The position numbers were made by a program, and so were the translations under genes. This document shows, piece by piece, positions 52,263 through 61,332 of a stretch of 64,000 nucleotides of DNA. Every line of letters begins with the position of its first letter. Within the stretch, counting starts at the first letter, position 1. The notes under the pieces were generated by a model that ran no database searches, was not told where the DNA came from, and saw only the letters and a program-made list of their open reading frames with translations. Origin of the DNA: BD2-11 sp965221785 (lineage in GTDB: Bacteria > Gemmatimonadota > Gemmatimonadetes > Longimicrobiales > Gaopeijiaceae); assembly GCA_965221785.1 (NCBI GenBank), contig CBDCSR010000001.1, positions 1 through 64,000 of the forward strand, read 5' to 3'.

Positions 52263-53555
52263 TCAAGACGACGGCCCGCCCGGTCCGTAGACCAGCACGC
52301 GCGGTTGGCCCAGGTCGGCTGCCGCCCGCTGGACCTCCTCGGAAGACAGACCCTCCATGGGCGCGAGCAGTTCCCCCGGCCCGCCGTCCGACTCCGCTTC
52401 CATGAGCAGCCGACGGCCTTCGCGCTCGGGATCCGCCATTGCGAGCGCCCGCGCCGACCGGAACCTCCGGTACTGCCGGTTCGATTCATCCGGGGAGAGG
52501 TTGCCGGCGGACAGGTGATCCACGATGTCCACGATGCGCTGCTCCCAGGCCCGCACGGTCGGCCACTGGGCGGCGATCGTGACCTGCAGCACAGGCCCTC
52601 CGGGCAGCTCGCGCACCTCGACCCGGCGGCTGATCAACCCCGGAGCGGGACGGTCGATGCCCAGCTGTTCCCCGATCACGTGAGCGAGGAACTCCATTGG
52701 CCGGCGCGGCGCCGCTCCGTCAAACGGGTAGGCGGCGCGGATCCAGTTGTTCGTGATGTCGTCGTCGACCGAGGTCCGGCCACCCGTTTCCCATGCCCAT
52801 CCCGGGGCGCGCGGCGGCAGAGGCGCGCCCTCCACCACCCAGCCTTGCTCCCCGCGCCGCGCCATCGTCCGGTGCGCGCCGACGGTGGAGGCCACTTCGG
52901 CCGGCGCGACCGCGCCCACCACGGCCAGCCGCGCCTCGTCCATCCGGTAGATGCGCGCCCGCGTCGCCTCCAGTGCCTCGACCGTCATGCCGCTCACGCT
53001 TGACGGAGTGCCCATGGGAGGACGACCGCGCTCCGCCCCGAAGAGCACGCCCCGAGCAGCCAGTTCGAACGCGCGCACGGGCGCGTCACGCTGGAAGAAC
53101 ACCTGGGCCGACAATTCGGAGCGCGTCTCCCCGGCCAGCGCCGCATCGAGCTGGTCGGTGAACAGCGTGCGCGTGAGGATGCGGTACGCCGCCGCCCAGT
53201 CGCTCGACGTGGTCAGCAGGGTGACCCAGGTGCGGTCGCCCTCCACTTCGATTGCCGCGGACGCGCCCGTTTCCGCGAGGCTGGCGGCGACGGCCCGCTC
53301 GAGCACCTTGCCCAGGAGCCAGGCGGTTCCCTCCGCCCCGGGCGGGTCGTCGCCATATCCGCCGTCCAGGGAAAGGGTGACGGCGACGGCGGACGTCCAC
53401 GGCCGCTCGCTCACCACCACCAGCTGCAGCGTATCCGGGACCGCGGCCAGGTCGCTCGCGGGCGGGACGCGCGCCACCGCGGGAGCGGCGAGCGACAGGA
53501 TCGCCCACAGCGCCGTCCACGGGAGCAGCCGCCCCGGAGGGAGCGATGTCGGCAT
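52263..53555 (-). CDS. M16-like protein without the zinc site (first of a pair)
   Basis: 430 residues from the ATG at 53555, sharing a base with the stop of the upstream gene. A signal-like start (LLPWTALWAILSLAAPAVAR) precedes two M16-type repeats. Weak M16 features are AAYRILTRTLFTDQLDAALA and MTVEALEATRARIYRMDEAR with LAVVGAVAP. The HxxEH zinc motif is absent. Inactive M16 subunits normally pair with another, and this gene is directly after a second one. Probably exported; role unknown. Confidence 0.78.
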   Translation of the reverse strand: MPTSLPPGRLLPWTALWAILSLAAPAVARVPPASDLAAVPDTLQLVVVSERPWTSAVAVTLSLDGGYGDDPPGAEGTAWLLGKVLERAVAASLAETGASAAIEVEGDRTWVTLLTTSSDWAAAYRILTRTLFTDQLDAALAGETRSELSAQVFFQRDAPVRAFELAARGVLFGAERGRPPMGTPSSVSGMTVEALEATRARIYRMDEARLAVVGAVAPAEVASTVGAHRTMARRGEQGWVVEGAPLPPRAPGWAWETGGRTSVDDDITNNWIRAAYPFDGAAPRRPMEFLAHVIGEQLGIDRPAPGLISRRVEVRELPGGPVLQVTIAAQWPTVRAWEQRIVDIVDHLSAGNLSPDESNRQYRRFRSARALAMADPEREGRRLLMEAESDGGPGELLAPMEGLSSEEVQRAAADLGQPRVLVYGPGGPSS

Positions 53556-54742
53556 CAGTTCGCCACCTCGGCGGTAATTGCCTCGGCCGCGGCGACCTCG
53601 TCGAGGAAGGCGATCATGGCCTCGAAATCGACCTCCTCCAGGCGGAGCAGATAGTTCGCCGCCGCGTCTGCATCGCCCGTGGCGTCCAGGTGCCGGCCGA
53701 TGACCTCCGCCAGCCCGCCGGGCGAGCGCGCCTCCAGGATCAGCTCCGAGCGGAGCGATGCCCTCGCGTTGCGCACGACGGTCGGGCTGAGAGCCGCCCG
53801 CAGGTCGCCGATGTAGTCTCGAACGCGGGCGCGCATCGTCGTCGCGTTTCGGGAGAACGCCGCCGCGGTCAACACCAGCCACGACCGTTCTCCCAGCTCC
53901 CACCGCTCGAGTTGCGGTTCGAACTCGCCGCCCAACTCCCGAAGGCGGTCGTTTGCGATGCGGGCGAGCAGCGCGGAGCGCGGATCCCGCGCGTTTCCCG
54001 ACGGATATGCCTCCCCGTACCAGACCCGGATTCGCTCGGGTCTGATGGCTGGAAACCTTCTTGCAGCCGCCTCCGGGAGCCGATCCGTCTCCGGCGCCGG
54101 GCCCGCCTCCCCCAGCTCTGCGAGAGCCGAGAACGCGGCCTCCAGCGGCAGATCGGCAACCACGACCACCGAGAGGTTGGCCCGGCGGTGCGATGCCCGC
54201 CAGCGCTCCACCAGCCGGGCCGGGTGAAGCGCCGCCAGCGACTCGAGGGTTCCCGTCACCGACGGAATCGGTGAGGCCATGCCCGAGCGAAGCCGGAGCC
54301 GAAGCGCGCCCCGGGCGGTTTCCCGCTCCTGCCGGTTCATGCCTTCGAGGCGAGTCCGGGCCGCCACGAAGCCGGGCGTCGCCGGGCGGGCCAGCAACTC
54401 GCGCGCAACGCCGGCGAGATGGTCGAAGTCCGCGACCGCGCCATGCAGGCGATAGACGAGTCCGAGCGAGGTGCGGTGCGCCAGGACCTCGATGCCCAGC
54501 GTCTCGCGGAGTCTCCGGACGCGTTCCAGCGCCATCAGTTGAATGAGGTAACCGGCTCCGGCGCCGGAATCGGACTCGACGAAGGGCACCGTGATGCGGA
54601 TCGCCGCCGCCGGTGAACCGGTGGCTTCGACGAAGGCGATGGCAGGGCCGTCAGGCGGGCGGAGAACCGTGTCCGGACGGAGCGACCCGGGGTCGGAGAT
54701 GGCGCTCAGGAGGGCGACCCCTGCGAGGAATGCAGCCGTCAA
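53555..54742 (-). CDS. M16-like protein without the zinc site (second of a pair)
   Basis: 395 residues from a TTG. AAIRITVPFVESDSGAGAGY and VRRLRETLGIEVLAHRTSLG, then RLVERWRASHRRANLSVVVV, are M16 features. The HxxEH motif expected near residue 70 is absent. Stop and next start share an A (TGATG). The pair lies 15 bp downstream of an M23 gene in one operon. Both members lacking zinc is unusual; a scaffold or inhibitor role is possible. Confidence 0.78.
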   Translation of the reverse strand: MTAAFLAGVALLSAISDPGSLRPDTVLRPPDGPAIAFVEATGSPAAAIRITVPFVESDSGAGAGYLIQLMALERVRRLRETLGIEVLAHRTSLGLVYRLHGAVADFDHLAGVARELLARPATPGFVAARTRLEGMNRQERETARGALRLRLRSGMASPIPSVTGTLESLAALHPARLVERWRASHRRANLSVVVVADLPLEAAFSALAELGEAGPAPETDRLPEAAARRFPAIRPERIRVWYGEAYPSGNARDPRSALLARIANDRLRELGGEFEPQLERWELGERSWLVLTAAAFSRNATTMRARVRDYIGDLRAALSPTVVRNARASLRSELILEARSPGGLAEVIGRHLDATGDADAAANYLLRLEEVDFEAMIAFLDEVAAAEAITAEVAN

Positions 54743-54757
54743 CTGCGCTGGGCCGGA

Positions 54758-55696
54758 TCAGGGAATGACGTCGATTACGAACCGGTGCGGATCGATCGGT
54801 CTTCCGTTCTGGCGCACCTCATAATGGACATGCGGAGCCGTCGTGATTCCGGTCCTCCCGACCAGCGCGATCACCTCGCCGCGCTCCACCTGCTGACCTC
54901 TTCGCACCAGAATCTGGCTCGCATGGCCGTAAAGGGTCTCGTACCCGAAGCCGTGCTCGATGAGCACGGTCAGGCCGTACCCGTTGCGGTTGCCGGTGAA
55001 GGTCACCTCACCCTTGCCCGTCGCCACGATGGGCGAGCCCGCGGCGGCGGAGATGTCCATTCCCTCGTGCGGGAGCGGCTGATGGTGCACCGGATGCATG
55101 CGGGAGGCGGAGAAGCCGCTGGAGATGTAGCCGCGGGCCGGCAGGATGGAGGGAAACGACTCCAGCCAGTCGCGATGCTGGTTCAGGGAATCCGCGGCCT
55201 CGTTGAGGCTGGCGCCGAGCAGACGCACCCGCCGCTCGAGCGCCCTCAGGTCGAAGGAGGTCGCAAAGGCGTCCTTGGAATACAGCGAGTCGAGACCCCA
55301 CAGAGGGTGCGACCGGGGCGTGCTGGTTCCGGGACCACCGACACCCGCCTGGAGCACCTCGGCGTCGATGGACTCCAGGCCGGCCAGAGCGCGGGCCCGC
55401 GCATTCTGTTCCGACAGGCCTTCGACCGCGCCCTCCAGGCTCGCCACCTGCTGCCGGATGCCGGCCAGTTCCTCGGCCATGGCCTGGTTCCTGGCGGCCA
55501 GTTGGCGCGCCTGCATCCGGTGCGGGCCGCCCGAGAAGACGAAGAAAGCGGCGCCAACGAGGAGGACGAAGATGCCGGCCCAGGAAAGGAGCAGCCTGGG
55601 CGAGACTTCGAACTGCCGGTGCCGCCCGCCGCCGGAGGGCACCACCAGGATCGAACACTTGGTCTTCAGCTTGGCGGCGAGTGGTCTGATTGCCAT
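54758..55696 (-). CDS. M23-family peptidoglycan endopeptidase-like protein
   Basis: 312 residues. An N-terminal transmembrane anchor (LLLSWAGIFVLLVGAAFFVF, about 35-55) is followed by a coiled coil (about 60-105) and a helical linker. The C-terminal LytM/M23 domain has HEGMDISA (about 207), the second site GHAS and HVHYEV near 288, so all zinc ligands are present. The protein probably cuts peptidoglycan crosslinks at division or acts with an FtsEX-like partner. It is preceded by metG in the same direction. Confidence 0.9.
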   Translation of the reverse strand: MAIRPLAAKLKTKCSILVVPSGGGRHRQFEVSPRLLLSWAGIFVLLVGAAFFVFSGGPHRMQARQLAARNQAMAEELAGIRQQVASLEGAVEGLSEQNARARALAGLESIDAEVLQAGVGGPGTSTPRSHPLWGLDSLYSKDAFATSFDLRALERRVRLLGASLNEAADSLNQHRDWLESFPSILPARGYISSGFSASRMHPVHHQPLPHEGMDISAAAGSPIVATGKGEVTFTGNRNGYGLTVLIEHGFGYETLYGHASQILVRRGQQVERGEVIALVGRTGITTAPHVHYEVRQNGRPIDPHRFVIDVIP

Positions 55697-55769
55697 GCCT
55701 CGGAAGCTATGGAGGGCTGGGGAGCGACAACGCAGCGGGGTTCAACCTACCCGGGCGGCCCGAAGCCAG

Positions 55770-57314
55770 TCAAGCGGAGGGCAGCCGTACCCGCGGGAAG
55801 AGAGGTTCGCCACGCGTCACGGCTCGTCCCGCCAGAGGGGCGTCGAGGGCCCGGTCGAGAGTGGGAACCCGGGCGAGCCCCAAAGTTCCCGCCAGCACGC
55901 CCATCTTCGCCGGCATGACCGGCTCCAGCAGTGCGGCGAGCACCGTCAGGCAACGCGCGAGCGACACCAGCGTTTCGTCGAGGTCCGGCGCTCTCTCCGG
56001 GTCCCTTGCCTGGACCCACGGCTCCCGCTCCTCCACGTATCGGTTCGCGTGCCGCGCGAGTTCCATCGCCGTGCCCAGGGCGCGATGCAGGCGAAGGCCG
56101 TTCATGAAATCCCGGTAGCGGCGAAGGGCCTCCCCGGTCTTGGCCGCCAGGCCCTGCCCCGCGGCGTCCGGGAGGGCGCCGTCCCGGTAGCGCGCGATCA
56201 TCGACGTCACCCGGCTGGCGAGGTTCCCCAGAACGTTGGAAAGCTCGTCGTAGCGGGTGAGGAAGCGCTCGGGCGTGTACGAGGCATCGCTGCCGGTGGG
56301 CATCTCGCGCAGCAGGTACCAGCGTACCGCGTCGACCCCGTGGGTCGCGATCAGGGCGAGGGGGTCCACCACGTTCTGCAGCGACTTCGACATCTTGGTT
56401 TCGCCGACAAGCCACCACCCGTGGGCGAGGATATGCCGCGGCAACTCCACTTCGCACGCCATCAGGATGGTGGGCCAGTACACCGCGTGCGTGGTGAGGA
56501 TGTCCTTGCCCATGACGTGCAGATCGGCAGGCCACCACGACTCGATGGGGGTGCCGAATCCCTGCTCCTCCGCGGCGGCCTCGGGGTCTATGGCGCCCGA
56601 TGCGGTCACGTAGTTGATGAGCGCGTCCACCCACACGTAGCAGACGTGGTCGGCGTCGAAGGGGAGGGGGACGCCCCAGCTCACGCGGCTTCGCGGGCGG
56701 GAGATGGAGAGGTCCTCGAGCGGCTGCTGGAGGAACCCGAGCACTTCGTTGCGCCGCACGGCCGGAATGATCCAGTCGGGGTTGGCCTCGATATGGCGCA
56801 CCAGCCGTTCCTGGAAGGCGCTCATGCGGAAGAAGTAGTTGACCTCCTCGATCTGGCGTACGGGCCGACCGCAGTCCGGACAGGTTTCACCGGGCCCCAG
56901 GTCCTTCTCCGTCCAGTAGCGCTCCTCGTGGATGCAGTACCACCCGAGGTAGCGGTCCTTGTAGATGTGTCCCCTGGCGTGGAGCCGCCGCAGGAAGGCG
57001 GTGACGACGGCGATGTGGTCCGCCTCGGTGGTGCGGATGAAGCGGTCGAAGGAGATGTCGAGTTCATCCCACGCCTCGCGGAAGCGGCCCGCCATCCGGT
57101 CGCACAGCTCGATCGGGGTCAGGCCGCGCCGGGCGGCCTCCTCGGCGATCTTGGGACCGTGTTCGTCGGTGCCGGTGAGGAATCTCGTTTCGGCGCCGGT
57201 CTGCCGGTGAAAACGGGCCAGCACGTCGGTGAGAATCGTGGTGTAGGCGTGGCCGATGTGGGGCTCGCCCGACGCGTAGTAGATCGGCGTCGTGAGATAA
57301 CGTCGTCGGCTCAT
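55770..57314 (-). CDS. metG: Methionyl-tRNA synthetase
   Basis: 514 residues. The class I signatures are HIGH (SGEPHIGHAYTT near 14-18) and KMSKS (ETKMSKSLQNVV near 305). The connective insert has CIHEERYWTEKDL and CPDCGRPVRQ, a zinc-binding knuckle with one clear CxxC. No C-terminal tRNA-binding EMAP/Trbp domain follows, as in many short MetRS. It starts 7 bp after ricT ends, so it is in the same operon. Confidence 0.95.
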   Translation of the reverse strand: MSRRRYLTTPIYYASGEPHIGHAYTTILTDVLARFHRQTGAETRFLTGTDEHGPKIAEEAARRGLTPIELCDRMAGRFREAWDELDISFDRFIRTTEADHIAVVTAFLRRLHARGHIYKDRYLGWYCIHEERYWTEKDLGPGETCPDCGRPVRQIEEVNYFFRMSAFQERLVRHIEANPDWIIPAVRRNEVLGFLQQPLEDLSISRPRSRVSWGVPLPFDADHVCYVWVDALINYVTASGAIDPEAAAEEQGFGTPIESWWPADLHVMGKDILTTHAVYWPTILMACEVELPRHILAHGWWLVGETKMSKSLQNVVDPLALIATHGVDAVRWYLLREMPTGSDASYTPERFLTRYDELSNVLGNLASRVTSMIARYRDGALPDAAGQGLAAKTGEALRRYRDFMNGLRLHRALGTAMELARHANRYVEEREPWVQARDPERAPDLDETLVSLARCLTVLAALLEPVMPAKMGVLAGTLGLARVPTLDRALDAPLAGRAVTRGEPLFPRVRLPSA

Positions 57315-57321
57315 GTCCGGG

Positions 57322-58170
57322 TCAGTTGGAGCGTTTCCCCCGGGGAACCCCGGACACCTCTTTCTTGAGTTCCTTCAGCGTTACCTTGCGGCGGGCTCCG
57401 TCGCTGGCCAGAAGGGTGACCGTCTCGCTCCAGATGTCCACCGCGACCACCTTCTCCCGCCCCAGCGAAGTGTTCACCGACCTTCCCTCGCGCGGGAATC
57501 GCCTGCGCGCCCGCACGTACGCGTCGTGCTCGTACTTGAGGCAGCACATGAGACGGCCGCAGCAACCGGAGATCTGCGACGGGTTGAGGGAGAGGCGCTG
57601 GTCCTTGGCCAGCTGAAGGCTCACCGGACGCAGGGAGGGAAGCCAGGTCGAGCAGCACAGTTCGCGCCCGCAGCGGCCGACTCCTCCGAGCATCGCGGCT
57701 TCATCGCGCACGCCGATCTGGCGCAGCTCGATGCGGGTGCGGAAGGTACGGGCCAGATCACGTACCAGGGCCCGGAAGTCGACCCGCCGCTCGGCCGTGA
57801 AGTAGATGATCAGCTTCTTGCGGTCGAACTGCCACTCCGCCTCGGTGACCTTCATCTTCAGCCTGTGGCCGGCCACCTTGTCGCGCGCAAGCGCCCGCAC
57901 GCGATCTTCGTCGGTGCGCAGCCAGCCCACGTGCCGGATCTCGTCGGCGAGGGCCTGTCTCAGGACCTTCCTGGACGGTTCGGGCGTGGCGCATCCGCCG
58001 GAGGTGCCGCATTTGCGTTCGGCGATGGCGCCCAGGGCGCTCACCCGGCCGAGATCACGACCGCGCTCGGCTTCCACCATCACCCAGCTACCCGGTTGCA
58101 GCGCCCCGGGCTGGCAGGTGAAGTAGTCCTTGCGCGTTCCCTTGAACCGGACTTCCGCGAACTCTGGCAT
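57322..58170 (-). CDS. ricT: PSP1-domain protein RicT (YaaT-like)
   Basis: 282 residues. The PSP1 domain and cysteine cluster GRCGRELCCSTWLPSL and ISGCCGRLMCCLKYEHDAY are diagnostic. In Bacillus, RicT is part of the Y-complex that carries iron-sulfur clusters and directs RNase Y mRNA processing. The C-terminal tail (VTLKELKKEVSGVPRGKRS) is basic. Genes of this type often sit near metG, as here. The exact role in this lineage is inferred. Confidence 0.9.
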   Translation of the reverse strand: MPEFAEVRFKGTRKDYFTCQPGALQPGSWVMVEAERGRDLGRVSALGAIAERKCGTSGGCATPEPSRKVLRQALADEIRHVGWLRTDEDRVRALARDKVAGHRLKMKVTEAEWQFDRKKLIIYFTAERRVDFRALVRDLARTFRTRIELRQIGVRDEAAMLGGVGRCGRELCCSTWLPSLRPVSLQLAKDQRLSLNPSQISGCCGRLMCCLKYEHDAYVRARRRFPREGRSVNTSLGREKVVAVDIWSETVTLLASDGARRKVTLKELKKEVSGVPRGKRSN

Positions 58171-58199
58171 CTATTCTCGAACCCGGGCGGGATACGTCC

Positions 58200-59234
58200 T
58201 CAGCCGCCGGCTCCCATGCTTCTGCCGCTCTCCGTGTCGAGTCGGGGCCCTTTGAACCCGGACTCTTCGATCGCCTTCCCGGCCCAGTCCCCGATCGTCT
58301 CGTACTTGGCCCAGCGCCCTGACAGCAATTCGTCGCTGTCGAGCGCGGTCAACTCGGCCAGGTGCCGCTTGAGAGCCCTGGAAACGCTCCTCGAGGCGGC
58401 TTCCCAGTCCGAGTGGGCACCCCCGACCGGCTCCCCGATGATGTCGTCCGCCACGCCCAGCCTGAGCAGATCGCCCGAGGTCAGGCGCAGCGCCTCGGCG
58501 GCCTTCTCGCGGTGGTCCCGCGATCGCCACAGGATGGCGGCGCACCCTTCCGGGGAGATGACCGAGTACACGGCGTGTTCCAGCATGAGGATGCGGTCGG
58601 TCACCCCGATGCCGAGCGCGCCGCCGGACATGCCTTCGCCGATGACGATGGAGACGGTCGGAACGCGCAGCGCCGCCATCTCGCGCAGATTGCGGGCGAT
58701 GGCCTCCCCGATGCCGCGCTCCTCGGAGCCGAGTCCGGGGTAGGCTCCGGGGGTGTCGATGACGGTCACGACCGGACGCCCGAACTTCTCCGCCATCTTC
58801 ATCAGGCGCAGCGCCTTACGGTACCCTTCCGGATGAGGCATGCCGAAGTTGCGGCGCAGATTCTCCTTCATGGCCCGGCCCTTCTGCTGGCCGATGACCA
58901 TGAGGGACCGTCCGTCCAGGCACGCCCAGCCGGCCACGATGGCCTGGTCGTCCCGATAGCTCCGGTCGCCGTGGAGTTCGATCCAGTCGGTGAAGATGCG
59001 CTCCACATAGTCGAGCATGTACGGGCGGTTGGGATGACGCGCCACCTGCACGCGCTCCATGGGGGCGAGGTTGCGGTAGGTCTCCTCGGTCATGGCCGCA
59101 AGCCGGCTGCGAAGGACCTCGATTTCGCGCACCACGTCGATGCCCTTCTCGTCCGCCAGCGCACGAAGGCCGTCGATCTGCCGCTGCAGTTCGGCGATGT
59201 CGCGCTCAAACCTGAGATGTGTGGTCCCGGCCAA
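58200..59234 (-). CDS. accA: Acetyl-CoA carboxylase carboxyltransferase subunit alpha
   Basis: 344 residues from a TTG preceded by GGAG. AccA pairs with AccD to carboxylate acetyl-CoA to malonyl-CoA in fatty-acid synthesis. Typical segments are IELHGDRSYRDDQAIVAGWA, VIGQQKGRAMKENLRRNFGM, VTVIDTPGAYPGLGSEERGI and VISPEGCAAILWRSRDHREK. AccD is not in the window. It leads the operon accA-ricT-metG. Confidence 0.95.
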   Translation of the reverse strand: MAGTTHLRFERDIAELQRQIDGLRALADEKGIDVVREIEVLRSRLAAMTEETYRNLAPMERVQVARHPNRPYMLDYVERIFTDWIELHGDRSYRDDQAIVAGWACLDGRSLMVIGQQKGRAMKENLRRNFGMPHPEGYRKALRLMKMAEKFGRPVVTVIDTPGAYPGLGSEERGIGEAIARNLREMAALRVPTVSIVIGEGMSGGALGIGVTDRILMLEHAVYSVISPEGCAAILWRSRDHREKAAEALRLTSGDLLRLGVADDIIGEPVGGAHSDWEAASRSVSRALKRHLAELTALDSDELLSGRWAKYETIGDWAGKAIEESGFKGPRLDTESGRSMGAGG

Positions 59235-59349
59235 GAGCCGTCTCCATTCATTTCATGTTGGGCTTCTGGTGGGTAGGTGGAAACTGCCATGGTCGCGCAT
59301 CCGGGCCGTGAATACAAGTGTTTACAGGTTCGGTCCCGGTCGCGGCCCG

Positions 59350-61146
59350 TCAGTTGCCTCCCGTCTGCATGAGCAGATAGTCGTCCGGGTCGAGGGTGGT
59401 GGTGGCAGGCGCGGCCTCGAGCGGGATGCGGAACGTCTGTTCCCTCCCGGTGACCTCGACGCGGCTGCGTTCGGCGTTGCCGCCCACCTCGAACTCGATG
59501 TCCAGCGGGAGCCGGAAGGCGGGCCAGTCGGCCTGTTGCGTCTGCCGGATGGTGACCACCGCCTCGCCGGCGCCCGCATCCCATGTGGTTTCGGAAGTGA
59601 CCACCGGGTAACCGGGCTGGTAGAGCCACTGCTCGAAGAACCAGCCCAGGTCGGAGCCGGACGCCTCCTCCATGACGGCGCGGAAGTCGGAGGTGCTCGC
59701 CACGCTGTCGCGGAAGCGCGCGTAGTAGCTGCGGATGCCGGCGAAGAAGACCTCGTCTCCCAGCATGCCGCGCAGCATGTGCAGCACCCATCCGCCCTTC
59801 GGATAGTTGTTGGCGTTGAGCAGGTTGAAGAGGTTGGTCTCCTCGCGGTCGACCACGGGCCGGTTGACGTCGGTCGAGGCGAGTACGCGCTGGCGGCTTC
59901 CTTCCATCATGTTGCGGAAGTCCGCGGGTCCGTCGGCCTCCTCGAAGAAAAGCGCCCCGAAATAGGTGGCGAAGCCCTCGGAGAGCCACAGGTCGTACCA
60001 CTCCGACTCCGTGACGCTGTCGCCGAACCACTGGTGGGCGATCTCGTGGGAGACGGTGCCCTCCATGTTCCGGCCTTCGGCGATGCCCTGCTCGGTGTAG
60101 AAGATGGCCGAGGAGTTCTCCATGCCCCCGAAACGGGTGGCACTCTGGACGTTCGCGAGCTTCTCGTAAGGGTAGGGGCCGATGAGGTCGGTGAAGAAGT
60201 CGACCATCTCCGCAGCGCGCCGGAAGATGCGGGCGCCGTTGTCGGTGTCCCGGGGATAGACCCAGTAGCTGACGCGCGTGCAGCCGTCGCTGCGCGGGGA
60301 GACGGGGGAGTTGTCGCACGCGGCCAGCCCCACCTGGCGCACGGCGAGGTCGGCGCCGCCGACCACCATGGTGTAGCTGGGGATGGGCACCGACGTCGTC
60401 CAGCGCCAGGTGCGCCGCCCGGCCGCGCCCCCCAGGGCGTCGTCGTCGGTGGGGGCGGGGGGCGCCGCGATGGTGCCGTTGGCTATGACCTGCCAGGCGG
60501 CGGGCGCGTGGATGGTGTATTCCACCGTCGCCTTGTCGCTCGGGTGGTCGACCGACGGGAACCAGAAGCGCGCCCGGTTCGGCCAGTTGTCGGCGAAGGC
60601 CGCCGGGTCGCCATGCACGTTGTCGCGCAGGATGAGCCCGTCGTCCGGGGTGCCGCCATAGGCCACGGCGACCTCCACCGGTCCGGTCGCGTTCGGGGGC
60701 GCGAAGACGCGCAGCTTGCCGTCGGCGTACTCGAACGGGGTGCGGACGCCGTCGACTTCGATGGCATGAATGGCCAGGCCCACCAGGTCGAACTCCATCG
60801 GCGTCCCGGGGTCGGCGGGGGGCGTGACCAGGATGCGCGCGCGGCCGTCGAAGTCGTTCCGGTCCTCGTGGAGCGACACCTCCAGGTCGTAGTGGAGGAC
60901 GTCGAAGGCGCCCGTGTACTCGCCGGGGCGGGGAGCTCGCCCGGCCTCCACGGGATCCGGCTCGGAGATGCTCATCACGGCCCCGGGCTCGAGGGGAACG
61001 TCCGGGGCGAGTTCGGGGGCGGGGGTGTCGGCCGCAGGCGGGGTGGCGGGGGCGCAGGCGGCCGCGAGCATGCCGGCCAGGACCAGCAGGGAAGACGGCA
61101 CGCCAGGGGGCGGCGGGATGAAGCGGGGGGTCCTTCGAGGGTTCAC
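59350..61146 (-). CDS. M1-family aminopeptidase lipoprotein
   Basis: 598 residues from a GTG at 61146, which sits 8 bp after GGAGG; an ATG at 61203 has no such site. The signal SLLVLAGMLAAACAPA gives a lipobox Cys. The gluzincin catalytic part shows GGMEN (about 342), HEIAHQWFGDSV with HExxH near 367, and the third ligand in SEGFA near 389. It should release N-terminal residues from peptides in the periplasm or outer face. An Ig-like C-terminal domain follows. It is divergent from the serine hydrolase gene. Confidence 0.92.
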   Translation of the reverse strand: MNPRRTPRFIPPPPGVPSSLLVLAGMLAAACAPATPPAADTPAPELAPDVPLEPGAVMSISEPDPVEAGRAPRPGEYTGAFDVLHYDLEVSLHEDRNDFDGRARILVTPPADPGTPMEFDLVGLAIHAIEVDGVRTPFEYADGKLRVFAPPNATGPVEVAVAYGGTPDDGLILRDNVHGDPAAFADNWPNRARFWFPSVDHPSDKATVEYTIHAPAAWQVIANGTIAAPPAPTDDDALGGAAGRRTWRWTTSVPIPSYTMVVGGADLAVRQVGLAACDNSPVSPRSDGCTRVSYWVYPRDTDNGARIFRRAAEMVDFFTDLIGPYPYEKLANVQSATRFGGMENSSAIFYTEQGIAEGRNMEGTVSHEIAHQWFGDSVTESEWYDLWLSEGFATYFGALFFEEADGPADFRNMMEGSRQRVLASTDVNRPVVDREETNLFNLLNANNYPKGGWVLHMLRGMLGDEVFFAGIRSYYARFRDSVASTSDFRAVMEEASGSDLGWFFEQWLYQPGYPVVTSETTWDAGAGEAVVTIRQTQQADWPAFRLPLDIEFEVGGNAERSRVEVTGREQTFRIPLEAAPATTTLDPDDYLLMQTGGN

Positions 61147-61332
61147 GTCGATATCCTCCGAGGCGCACGCGGAACCGACGGGCACCATGCGGTTTGCATG
61201 CATGATCGTAAGCGGTCCAATATCACGGATGCTTCATGTTGCCGCCAACCGGGGCCGCGAGAACCTGGCTCGATGGGCGTGCGCCTTGCGCGGCAACGGG
61301 GCACGGGACGATCACCGGCCAGCCCTCATCCC

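Noticed and set aside
59092..61332. Plus-strand open frame continuing upstream of the serine hydrolase
   Set aside because: It is the antisense of accA and the M1 peptidase; the signal peptide sets the real start at 61333.
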